Origin: Halovibrio salipaludis
GTDB lineage: Bacteria > Pseudomonadota > Gammaproteobacteria > Pseudomonadales > Oleiphilaceae
Length of the DNA stretch: 64,000 bases
Reading direction: 5' to 3'
NCBI RefSeq assembly: GCF_002286965.1
Contig: NZ_NSKD01000009.1
Coordinates: 26,453 to 90,452 of the forward strand
The notes beneath the pieces were generated by a model. The model had not been told where the DNA came from. It did no database searches and worked only from the letters and a program-made list of their open reading frames with translations. Made by a program: the position numbers and the translations under genes. The stretch's first letter is position 1, and each line of letters starts with the position of its first letter. Positions 1 to 6,753 of the stretch are shown piece after piece.

Positions 1-228
1 GTCCATCTGGTGCCCGTGGTCATAGGCCTTCTGGTGCTGACAGATGGGGCAGTGGGGGTGATGGCAACCTTGCTGGCTGGTGTCTCTGGTCCGAAGCGCA
101 CAGTTGTGGATCTGCGCAGCGTCCTTTCGGGTCCAGGGATCCTGAAAGAGGTGTTCAGCGAGTTGCAGCGCGGCGGCTTTAACGTTCTGGGGCGTGGATA
201 CATCCCTCGTTTCTTGAATGACAGTCAT
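1..228 (-). CDS. hypothetical Cys/His-rich protein, C-terminus outside window
   Basis: The frame is open on the minus strand from an ATG at 226-228 to the window edge (76 codons). A GGGAG ribosome binding site lies just upstream of the start. The visible part begins MTVIQETRDV, carries a short basic/amphipathic stretch (TRKDAAQIHN), and then a dense Cys/His cluster (CHHPHCPICQHQ) near residues 55-66 that could bind zinc. I do not recognise the family. It lies inside the element integrated at the tmRNA gene, upstream of AlpA in transcription order, so it is probably element cargo or a replication/regulatory protein; that is inference. The plus-strand frame at 10-267 looks like its shadow. Confidence 0.5.
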   Translation of the reverse strand, partial: MTVIQETRDVSTPQNVKAAALQLAEHLFQDPWTRKDAAQIHNCALRTRDTSQQGCHHPHCPICQHQKAYDHGHQMD

Positions 229-393
229 CGTGATAACTCCCACGGCAATAGTTGGGCGCAGGTGTGACGGACATGCGGATGCAGCTGCCTGTGGTAGGGC
301 CACGGCAGGGTGTGCGGGAATGTCCGCGATCGTGTGTCGTCACACGGCGTTAATCGGGTCTCCGGAACGGAGACGAGCTAGAAAGGCTGTGAA
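229..393. promoter_or_regulatory. intergenic region with inverted repeats
   Basis: No gene is seen here. Two inverted repeats are visible: GTGTGACG at 262-269 against CGTCACAC at 338-345, and a tight hairpin GTCTCC/GGAGAC at 358-363/369-374 just downstream of the AlpA-like gene. The second could be a weak terminator, but it has no U-tract. The first could be a regulator site for the left-edge gene. Both roles are guesses. Confidence 0.3.
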
Positions 394-615
394 TTAGCCG
401 GTTGAGTGGAGTGGGGTTGCTGGGGTGCTGATGGTGGCGTCTCGCTCTTCGATGCGGGCGAGGACCCAGTCTTCAACTTCCTGTTCCACCCAGCCAACCG
501 AACGCCCGCCCAGTGGCACGGGCTGGGGAAAGGTGCCTGCCTCGACGTACTTATAGACGGTGGAGCGCGCCAGGCCGGTAAGCGCCATGACTTCGCGCAA
601 TCTGATGATCCGCAT
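394..615 (-). CDS. AlpA-family excisionase/transcriptional regulator
   Basis: This is a 73-residue protein of the AlpA/MerR-like small DNA-binding family that commonly controls excision or integrase expression in P4-like satellites and genomic islands. It begins MRIIRLREVMALTGLARST, with helix-turn-helix residues about 6-27 (REVMALTGLARSTVYKYV). A wing follows (PQPVPLGGRSVGWVEQEVEDW), the typical order for the family. Its length fits. It sits between the left-edge gene and the winged-helix gene on the same strand, in an element whose integrase also reads leftward, so control of excision is the likely job. A longer overlapping frame (378-701) is out of phase and unsupported. Confidence 0.85.
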   Translation of the reverse strand: MRIIRLREVMALTGLARSTVYKYVEAGTFPQPVPLGGRSVGWVEQEVEDWVLARIEERDATISTPATPLHSTG

Positions 616-639
616 GAGGGTCTCCTATGGTTAGTCCGC

Positions 640-1905
640 TCATGGGATCGGGGGGAGCTGTTGTCGATGATGGTAACGGTTGGTGTGTGTAACCCTCTCA
701 AGTCTGAGTGTTGGTCGCTTTAAGTGGCCGGATGGCAGTATTCGATAATGGGAATCAGGTGAGTCACGCTTTGTTCGTTCAAGTTCGCTGCGCTTTTTCA
801 GGCATGTGTCCGCCAAATGATGTGCGAGCTCTTCGAGATCAGCACAGAGGCGGTAGAACATCCGGGTGTGCGTCGAGTCTACTTTGGCTGCCGAGTAGGC
901 TGGTCCAAGGAGTGTCTCGATAAACTCATTGGCTGCAACATCTTGCTGCTCGCGCCAGAGGCCTTTCGGCATGATGGATAGGGGATTTCCAATAAGCTTT
1001 GCGGCGTGACGTTCTATGGCCGCCTGGAGGTAGCGTTTTGACGGCTCATGATTTAATGCATCGCCTGCGTTTTCTTCCCAAGACTCCGGGCTGATCGCAG
1101 AAACTTTACGCGGTATAGGGTCTTCCTTGGCTGCTTTTTCTGCGGAGCTCAATCTGTCGTCAGGACCGGGCGCGCCACGCCTTTTAAGGATCTGATCAAT
1201 CTCGGGTTGTTCAATTGCTCTACCTTTTATCGGAAGTGGGTGACTTTCCATTCCTGCGCCGGTAAGCACAGGGTGTTCCAGATTCAGGTAGTGAATGGAA
1301 TTTGCTTGCCCAAGGAAACTGCCTGCTAACAGGCCAGGGATGTTTTCTGCTATGACCCCCGCTGTCTTCAGTTGTCGGAGACGCCTCGATATCTGGGCCT
1401 TAGGTATGCCTGTCAGCTTGCTCAAGTCGGAATGACTACTCTGAGCGACCACCCCGGTGTCGTCCGACTCGGCAAGCAAGGCGAGAGTAAGCATTAAAAG
1501 TGAGTTCTTTAACGGGAAGCTGTTGGGCTCCATCAGCCTGGATTCGATCAAATTGAAGCAAATCGCATTCAGGCAGCTTTTGCGTGTTCGTAAAAGCGTT
1601 TCCCCATCATCCCAACTACGGGGAACCACAGCTCTGAATTTTCTCGGCCTACCAACTCTCCCCTGATCAAAAACGGCCTCGACGATCCCTGACTCTTCAA
1701 GCTTCCTGAAGCAGCTGAAGGCTAATTCTTTACTGAACCCCAGCCTCTTCGCGAGCTGAGGTGCGGAATCTGTGAGTACATTCCAGCGGGAGATCTCCAG
1801 TCTCGGCTCCAACATGCCCACAACCAATATGAGTAGCAGTTTTTCGTCAGCTTTAAGAAATGGAATTCTCGAATGAATTACTGAGATTCTTGGGTTTATG
1901 ATCAT
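640..1905 (-). CDS. DNA-binding protein with two winged-helix domains (possible element replication or control protein)
   Basis: This 421-residue protein is not assigned to a named family. Two helix-turn-helix-like segments are visible. One lies at about residues 40-90 (SAPQLAKRLGFSKELAFSCF, then a GRVGRPRKF wing). The second is at about 125-190 (HSDLSKLTGIPKAQISRRLR followed by a turn). Tandem winged helices occur in plasmid and phage replication initiators as well as in regulators. The gene reads away from an AT-rich region with repeated TAAACG motifs (1906-2116), as expected if it binds there. The C-terminal 100 residues are charged and low in recognisable features. The role is inference; DNA binding is likely. 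Confidence 0.55.
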   Translation of the reverse strand: MIINPRISVIHSRIPFLKADEKLLLILVVGMLEPRLEISRWNVLTDSAPQLAKRLGFSKELAFSCFRKLEESGIVEAVFDQGRVGRPRKFRAVVPRSWDDGETLLRTRKSCLNAICFNLIESRLMEPNSFPLKNSLLMLTLALLAESDDTGVVAQSSHSDLSKLTGIPKAQISRRLRQLKTAGVIAENIPGLLAGSFLGQANSIHYLNLEHPVLTGAGMESHPLPIKGRAIEQPEIDQILKRRGAPGPDDRLSSAEKAAKEDPIPRKVSAISPESWEENAGDALNHEPSKRYLQAAIERHAAKLIGNPLSIMPKGLWREQQDVAANEFIETLLGPAYSAAKVDSTHTRMFYRLCADLEELAHHLADTCLKKRSELERTKRDSPDSHYRILPSGHLKRPTLRLERVTHTNRYHHRQQLPPIP

Positions 1906-2161
1906 TGCTCTACTCTTAAAATCCAGAATAAACGAAAAACATATTTTGCACTACTGCTAAAAAACGGACTAAACGATAGTATAAACGTGGTAAGTTCATT
2001 TTTACTTGGTGTTTTACACGAAATTAAAGTGTTATCGCGTTGTCATGATTTTGTTTTTAATGTGTATGAGCTACGTTTAAATGACGTGATAATTTCGTTA
2101 TTGGCTCGCTATTAAGGTGTGGTATGCATCTAGTAGTGTGCGTCGTATTTGTGGAGGGAAG
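1906..2161. promoter_or_regulatory. AT-rich divergent control region with TAAACG repeats
   Basis: This spacer between the divergent winged-helix gene and the 2162 gene is clearly more AT-rich than its surroundings. TAAACG occurs at 1929-1934, 1970-1975 and 1982-1987, and inverted as CGTTTA at 2074-2079. It probably carries both promoters and an operator. The repeats resemble short iterons, so a replication origin of the element is possible but unproven. No RNA gene is seen. Confidence 0.45.
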
Positions 2162-2791
2162 ATGAATCCGCAGGGCTATGGTTACCCTTATGGGAATGGC
2201 GTTCCGGTAAACCGGTTGATTGGAGATTCAAATCCTGCTGACCGCTTTAAGGTGAACGAGTGGCTTGAGGGAGCTGACAAGGCGCAGTGTCAGTGGGCAA
2301 TTAACTATCTTTGGGGAAAGGTGAGCGACAGGACGCCCGATGCGCATTTCCTGGATTGGTCAGAGCAGCAGTATCCGGCTCTCGTGGAGTGGCTTCTCTG
2401 TGGTGAGGGAAACCAATTTGACGGCATTTGGTTTCCGTTCACAGTGAATTTAATACGGCGTGATGGTGCGACGCTGTTTGCTAAAGCCAGGAATGCTTGG
2501 AATCAGAAGGTCAACCGTGAACGTAAGGCTGCGGAGGCCGCTTCCACGGTGGTCCTAGATCCCAAGACGAAACAGAAGCTACACAAGCTGGCATCAGAGC
2601 ATGGGGTTAGTGAGGAGGAGTACCTCTCGATATTGGTGGATCTGGTTTCAGAGCGGCGTAATGCGAACAAAAACATCGCGCAGCAGCGGAAGAAGATTAA
2701 GCGCGCAGTTATTGGTTCGGATATTGGATTCTCGGATGTGGTCGAGGAGGATAAAAAAGAGGGGATACAGGGTTATACGGGTGCCCTCTAG
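2162..2791 (+). CDS. hypothetical element protein
   Basis: I chose the ATG at 2162 because a strong GGAGG lies just before it; the frame is open from 2117 but without such a signal. The product is 209 residues and starts MNPQGYGYPYGNG, a Gly/Tyr-rich tip. A mixed globular part with many Trp residues follows (about 20-130), then a basic, probably helical, region (NQKVNRERKAAEA; later AQQRKKIKR). A segment near residues 140-165 (TKQKLHKLASEHGVSEEEYL) looks like the small helical DNA-binding motif seen in ribbon-helix-helix-like or plasmid control proteins. The family is not recognised. Its position between the divergent control region and the integrase suggests an element maintenance role. Confidence 0.5.
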   Translation: MNPQGYGYPYGNGVPVNRLIGDSNPADRFKVNEWLEGADKAQCQWAINYLWGKVSDRTPDAHFLDWSEQQYPALVEWLLCGEGNQFDGIWFPFTVNLIRRDGATLFAKARNAWNQKVNRERKAAEAASTVVLDPKTKQKLHKLASEHGVSEEEYLSILVDLVSERRNANKNIAQQRKKIKRAVIGSDIGFSDVVEEDKKEGIQGYTGAL

Positions 2792-2855
2792 TAGGTCGCA
2801 CATCGAGGTTAACCCTGTGTTTCTTGGGTGGCAGTAGTGAGTCTGTGCCGACAGG

Positions 2856-4058
2856 TCAGAGGGTGAGTTCGCGTAATTCGTCCAGATAATCCGCCCACCT
2901 CTGCATCATCTCGCGTCTCTCGTCGAGAAACTCGGTCCGGTTATACGCTCGCCCATGCATGTCGGCTACCCGGTGACCGAGTTGCATCTCTATCAAGTGC
3001 ACGGGGTAGTTGAGTTCTTCCTGTAGTAGGGTTCGGGCCATAGCCCGGAAGCCGTGTGCTGTAAAACGGCCGGCGTAGCCCATTCGGTCCAGCGCCTTCT
3101 TGATGGCGACGTTACTCATAGGGCGTTTGGCATCTCTGGCGTTAGGGAATACATAGGCGCTGCGGTGTTGTGTGATCGGCTGAATGCCCTCCAATATCGC
3201 CAGAGCCTGTCTGGAGAGTGGGACGATCAGAGGGAGTCCGTTCTTCGTTTTGGGGATCTCCCATTGCCTGCGCTCAAAGTTGATGTGATCCCATTGCATT
3301 TTGCGGGTGTCGCCCGGGCGGGTGAAGACTAGCGGCGATAGCTTTAGAGCACTGCTGGCGGCAACTTGACCTTGGTATGCCCTGATGTCTTGGAGGAGCT
3401 CTGCCACCTCGGTGGGTGTGGTGAGTGACGGTTGATGCTTTACCTTGGAGGCAGGGAGGTAGCCAGTCAGGTCGCGCGTTACATCGAACTGGGCTTTGTG
3501 GGTCGCGACCGCATAACGGAAGACCAGGCTGATAACGTTTTTGACGCGGTGGGCGGTCTCCAGGTGGCCGCGCTTTGCGATCTTATCCAGTACTTCACGG
3601 ACGTGGGGTGGCTGGATGTCGTTAATCGGGCGTTTGGCAAGGTCGGGGAACGTGTAAAGCTCCAGCCGACGCCAGTTGCGCACGGCGTGGGACTCTGAAA
3701 CTTCCAGGGCGTGTTTCTGGTCGTACCATTCCTTCGCGACAGTGCTGAAGGTGTTCTCGCTGTCCTCCTTTCGCTGGTCAGTTTGGAGTTGACGATCAGC
3801 GGCGGGGTCCGTCCCTTGGGCAAGCAGTCTTTTCGCGGTGTCACGAGCTTGCCGGGCGTCGGCGAGACTGGTGTGTGGGTAACTGCCCAATGACAGGGTG
3901 CGCTCGTTACCCGCAAAACGGTACCGCAACCACCAGTACTTGGCGTCGCCTTTGACGACGAGGGTCAATCCGCCGCCATCAGCGAGTTTCCGTATCTTCC
4001 CGTCACACTTGGCGTTTTTAACCTGGCTGGCGGTGAGCTTGTTGAGCTGGCGAGACAT
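2856..4058 (-). CDS. tyrosine integrase, P4/DUF4102 type
   Basis: This site-specific recombinase integrates the element at the tmRNA gene. The 400-residue length is normal. The N-terminus (about 1-90, LTASQVKNAKCDGKIRKLAD, then LRYRFAGNERTLSLGSYP) is the DUF4102 arm-binding domain. The catalytic domain spans about 210-390 and shows the expected residues: Arg247 in TRPGDTRK, His335 and Arg338 in TAHGFRAMAR, His362 in QLGHRV, and nucleophile Tyr372 in GRAYNRTEF. The start ATG at 4056-4058 faces the tmRNA 3' end 177 bp away, the usual arrangement of int beside its attachment site. The upstream region holds three copies of a 10-bp repeat. It appears intact, so the element may still be mobile. Confidence 0.95.
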   Translation of the reverse strand: MSRQLNKLTASQVKNAKCDGKIRKLADGGGLTLVVKGDAKYWWLRYRFAGNERTLSLGSYPHTSLADARQARDTAKRLLAQGTDPAADRQLQTDQRKEDSENTFSTVAKEWYDQKHALEVSESHAVRNWRRLELYTFPDLAKRPINDIQPPHVREVLDKIAKRGHLETAHRVKNVISLVFRYAVATHKAQFDVTRDLTGYLPASKVKHQPSLTTPTEVAELLQDIRAYQGQVAASSALKLSPLVFTRPGDTRKMQWDHINFERRQWEIPKTKNGLPLIVPLSRQALAILEGIQPITQHRSAYVFPNARDAKRPMSNVAIKKALDRMGYAGRFTAHGFRAMARTLLQEELNYPVHLIEMQLGHRVADMHGRAYNRTEFLDERREMMQRWADYLDELRELTL

Positions 4059-4070
4059 GGGCGATCCATT

Positions 4071-4121
4071 TGTGGGTAACAGCGAGGTGCGAATGCCGCG
4101 TTACCCACAATGTTACCCACA
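4071..4121. repeat. three 10-bp repeats upstream of the integrase (candidate arm sites)
   Basis: GTTACCCACA occurs at 4100-4109 and 4112-4121 (12-bp period) and inverted at 4071-4080; a further inverted copy lies in the int coding region at 3874-3883. Clustered short repeats between int and att are typical of integrase arm-type binding sites or an autoregulatory operator. The function is inferred from position. Confidence 0.55.
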
Positions 4122-4165
4122 CCTGAGCGTGGACCTCAATGGATCCCGATGAATGCTCTAGACAT

Positions 4166-4190
4166 AAAAAAGCCCCGTTTCCGGGGCTTT
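4166..4190 (-). terminator. intrinsic terminator of ssrA
   Basis: On the minus strand a GCCCCG/CGGGGC stem (arms 4182-4187 and 4172-4177) is followed by six U (4171-4166). It lies about 48 nt past the tmRNA CCA end, as expected for the tmRNA precursor. A 7-bp inverted repeat GTTTCAG/CTGAAAC (4196-4202, 4221-4227) lies between them. Confidence 0.8.
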
Positions 4191-4234
4191 GGGGCGTTTC
4201 AGTAGACTTCGGTGGATCTCCTGAAACTGTTGGT

Positions 4235-4597
4235 TGGTGGAGACGGCGGGAGTTGAACCCGCGTCCGCCGGTACTCCGCCCTTGGCTCTACATGCTTAGG
4301 TTCCTTCTATTCTTTTAACCCCAAGCGACCCGAAGGTCAGGGTGCAAGGGGCGAGCTTACTAGAGTTTAACCGTTACGCTGCAAGCGTCACGCAACGGCG
4401 ATCCTATCTGATATGACTGCCTGTGATACGCGGGGGACAGGCACCCCGGTCAGGCAGGCACTAGCGGTTTTTACGCCGCGAGTGCGTAGTTGTCGTCGTT
4501 TGCGACTATTTTAAAGCAGCTTTGATTTTTCGAGACTCGCTGCCGTCTCGGCATGCACCTCGGGTTTTGTCACCGGCGTCGAATCCGGATCGTCCCC
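4235..4597 (-). ncRNA. ssrA: tmRNA (transfer-messenger RNA)
   Basis: This RNA rescues stalled ribosomes and tags truncated proteins, together with SmpB. The 5' end GGGGACG (4597-4591) pairs with CGTCTCC before the ACCA end at 4235 to form the 7-bp acceptor with one G-U. The T-loop GGTTCAACTCCCGCC is present. The 5' region has the conserved ATCCGGATTCGACG and AGGTGCATGCCGAG. The resume codon and tag read ANDDNYALAA then TAA at 4503-4471, preceded by the conserved AAATAGTCGCAAAC. The length of 363 nt is typical. The 3' end is the attachment site of the leftward element. Its 5' 87 nt overlap the end of the wax ester synthase gene. Confidence 0.97.
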
Positions 4598-6034
4598 GTA
4601 CCTTTCAGTATAGGGGCGGCCCAGTTTGGACTCAAGGGGAATCCTGTTTTCCAGCGCCAGATCGCGGAGCTGGTGGAAGGAATCCGCGAAGGCCGTCGCA
4701 AGGCGTTCCGGCGAATCCATCAGCTGGCGGTCGCTGATCACGCCGAACTGCACCTGCCCGGCGTAGCTGAAGATGCTCAGGCCGATGCCCACATCGCCGG
4801 TCTGGGGAACCCAGAACATGGGGGTACGCAGGCGGCAGCCGCACAGGTGCAGTGGCTGGTCCGGGCCGGGCACGTTGGTCAGCACGGCGGAGGCGCGGCG
4901 GCTGAGAAGTTCCAGGGCCCGGCGCTCCATCAGGTCCGGGCCACGCCCGAGTATGTCCAGAAGCCCGTAGGAGACCTGGGCTTGGTAGGAGCGTTTGATG
5001 TCGTCCATGTGGCGCTGGACCGTCTCGAAGCGTTCCCATGGGCACAGGGTCTGTACCGGCAGTGGCACAAGCACCAGACCGAACTGGTTGCCGAGGCGGG
5101 TAATGGGCTGGTCCAGTGGCCGCAGGTTGAACGGCACGGCTACGTGGATGCCGGCCTCGGGCAGAGGTGTCGCGCTCTGCTGGATGTGCGCCTGGACTGC
5201 GCCGGTGGCGGCGGCAAGCAGCACATCGTTGACCGTTCCGTTGAGGGCTCTGGCCGTGGCCTTCACCTCTCCCAGATCCAGCGGCTCGGACCAGGCGACC
5301 TGCTTGCGGCCGCACTGGGGGCCTTTGAGTCCTGTGGGAGGATCCGGTGGGCTGAAGGCCACCTTGAACAGGTCCCGCCCCACGAACAGGCATTCCCGCC
5401 CCAGGCGCACCAGGTAGGCCGGGTCCTCGCGCATGGTGCGCCAGGTCTGTCGGGCCTGCCAGCGGGCAAGGCGCAGATTGCGACGTGCCCGGAACAGTGT
5501 CTGGCGCCACTCCGGTGAATCTTTCCGTGCCCGTTTGCGGCGCTTGGCGCTCTTCCGGCTGCTGTCGGTGTCGTCCTGCTCATCGGTCAGCGAGAGCAGG
5601 ACCCGCACCAGCGAAATGCCGTCCGCGATGCAGTGGTGGATGCGTACGATCAGCGCGCAGCCACCCTGGTAGTTATCAACGTAATGGATCTGCCAGAGCG
5701 GGTGGTTGAAGTCCAGTGGCGTGCTGTTGAGATCGCTGGCCAGCTGCTGCAGCGCAGCCTGGTCAGCGTTGCCGGGAAGGGCGGTGATGTGGAAGTGGTT
5801 GTCGAGATCGAACCACGGATCCTCTTCCCAGTAACAGCGGTCATTCTGGCAGACCACCCGCTGGCGGAAGCGCTCAAAGCGCAGGAATCGTTCTTCAAGC
5901 AGGTTGCGGAACGCCCTGATATCAATGGGCTCGTCGAAGACGAGCACGGCACCGATCATCATCGGACTTTCAGGCGACTCCATCCGCAACCAGGCGGTAT
6001 CGACCGAGGACATGGCTGTGCGTTGGGCAGACAT
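4511..6034 (-). CDS. wax ester synthase/diacylglycerol acyltransferase (WS/DGAT)
   Basis: This is a bifunctional acyl-CoA:alcohol/diacylglycerol O-acyltransferase that makes storage wax esters or triacylglycerol at the membrane. The length of 507 residues is slightly above the usual 450-475. The catalytic HHxxxDG motif is HHCIADG at residues 133-139, preceded by the family PLDFNHPLWQ motif (106-115). The C-terminal domain has NVPGP (in VLTNVPGPDQPL) and GIGLSIFSYAG. The start is supported by GGGAGG. The last 28 residues (from about VTKPEVHAE) and the stop lie inside the mature tmRNA, and the preceding segment covers the tmRNA promoter, so the long tail may be non-essential. Expression probably comes from the promoter at 6077-6104. 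Confidence 0.9.
   Translation of the reverse strand: MSAQRTAMSSVDTAWLRMESPESPMMIGAVLVFDEPIDIRAFRNLLEERFLRFERFRQRVVCQNDRCYWEEDPWFDLDNHFHITALPGNADQAALQQLASDLNSTPLDFNHPLWQIHYVDNYQGGCALIVRIHHCIADGISLVRVLLSLTDEQDDTDSSRKSAKRRKRARKDSPEWRQTLFRARRNLRLARWQARQTWRTMREDPAYLVRLGRECLFVGRDLFKVAFSPPDPPTGLKGPQCGRKQVAWSEPLDLGEVKATARALNGTVNDVLLAAATGAVQAHIQQSATPLPEAGIHVAVPFNLRPLDQPITRLGNQFGLVLVPLPVQTLCPWERFETVQRHMDDIKRSYQAQVSYGLLDILGRGPDLMERRALELLSRRASAVLTNVPGPDQPLHLCGCRLRTPMFWVPQTGDVGIGLSIFSYAGQVQFGVISDRQLMDSPERLATAFADSFHQLRDLALENRIPLESKLGRPYTERYGDDPDSTPVTKPEVHAETAASLEKSKLL
4607..4635 (-). promoter_or_regulatory. sigma-70 promoter of ssrA
   Basis: On the minus strand TTGAGT (4635-4630), a 17-bp spacer and TATACT (4612-4607) end about 9 nt before the mature tmRNA 5' end. 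This near-consensus promoter lies wholly inside the coding region of the upstream wax ester synthase gene. Confidence 0.85.
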
Positions 6035-6076
6035 GATCCCTCCCTGGTTGCAGTCATGTTGGGGTGATGGTCAACC

Positions 6077-6104
6077 AGTATACTGCGGTGCGGAAGCAGT
6101 TCAA
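6077..6104 (-). promoter_or_regulatory. candidate promoter of the WS/DGAT gene
   Basis: The minus strand shows TTGAAC (6104-6099), a 16-bp spacer and TATACT (6082-6077), about 43 nt before the ATG. It sits just after the end of smpB, so the wax synthase can be transcribed separately from smpB. Confidence 0.6.
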
Positions 6105-6119
6105 ATGATCATTTACTGA

Positions 6120-6602
6120 TCAGCGCAGCGTATCCCGGAGAATGCGCTGTTTCTGGCGGTTCCAGTCACGCTCCTTCTCGGTGTGGCGCTTGTCGTACTG
6201 TTTCTTGCCCTTTGCCAGTGCGATCTCGCACTTGACCAGGTTCTTTTTCCAGTACAGCGCCAGTGGTACGCAGGTGTGGCCTGTCTGTTGGGTTTTGCCG
6301 ATCAGTGTGGCCAGCTCGCGCCGGTGGAGAAGCAGTTTGCGCGTGCGCGTCGGATCCGGGTTGATGTGGGTGGATACGGACGGCAGAGGCGGAAAGTGAG
6401 CGCCCAGCAGCCATGCCTCCTCGTCCTTGATCAGGACATAGGCATCGGTGATCTGGGCCTTGCCCGCACGTAGTGCCTTGACCTCCCAGCCGTGGAGCTG
6501 GAGGCCCGCCTCGAACTTCTGTTCGATGTGGAATTCGTGCCGCGCCTTCTTGTTGAGCGCGATGGTGCTGCCGCCCTTGGCGGGCTTTTTCTTCTGAGCC
6601 AT
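6120..6602 (-). CDS. smpB: SsrA-binding protein SmpB
   Basis: SmpB binds the tRNA-like part of tmRNA and carries it to stalled ribosomes. I start at [11 protein letters not shown] (6602), which matches the family N-terminus; the frame extends 19 codons further upstream without homology. The product is 160 residues, the usual size. Conserved elements seen are [16 protein letters not shown] near the start, [19 protein letters not shown], and a C-terminal basic tail with [17 protein letters not shown], which acts in the decoding centre. Its RNA partner ssrA lies 1.5 kb downstream on the same strand, separated only by the wax synthase gene. Confidence 0.96.
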   Translation of the reverse strand: MAQKKKPAKGGSTIALNKKARHEFHIEQKFEAGLQLHGWEVKALRAGKAQITDAYVLIKDEEAWLLGAHFPPLPSVSTHINPDPTRTRKLLLHRRELATLIGKTQQTGHTCVPLALYWKKNLVKCEIALAKGKKQYDKRHTEKERDWNRQKQRILRDTLR

Positions 6603-6719
6603 GGGAATCATCCGGCCTGGCGGAGTGGGTGTTTCTGCAAACGGCGTATTGTAGCCCATAGGGCCTGCCTCTGGGCAAAGTCTGCGGAGTCGCGGCTGAA
6701 TAAGGCGGCTACACTGGGC

Positions 6720-6725
6720 TATAAT
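6720..6725 (+). promoter_or_regulatory. candidate -10 box for the Na+ symporter operon
   Basis: A TATAAT hexamer lies 28 nt before the symporter start in the spacer divergent from smpB. The matching -35 region is weak (TGAATA at 17 bp). Confidence 0.4.
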
Positions 6726-6753
6726 CCGCCCTCATCCGATCGGGAGCCTGTTC

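Noticed and set aside
378..701. 107-codon minus-strand frame over the AlpA gene
   Set aside because: Out of phase with the clear AlpA frame and with biased Ser/Pro composition.
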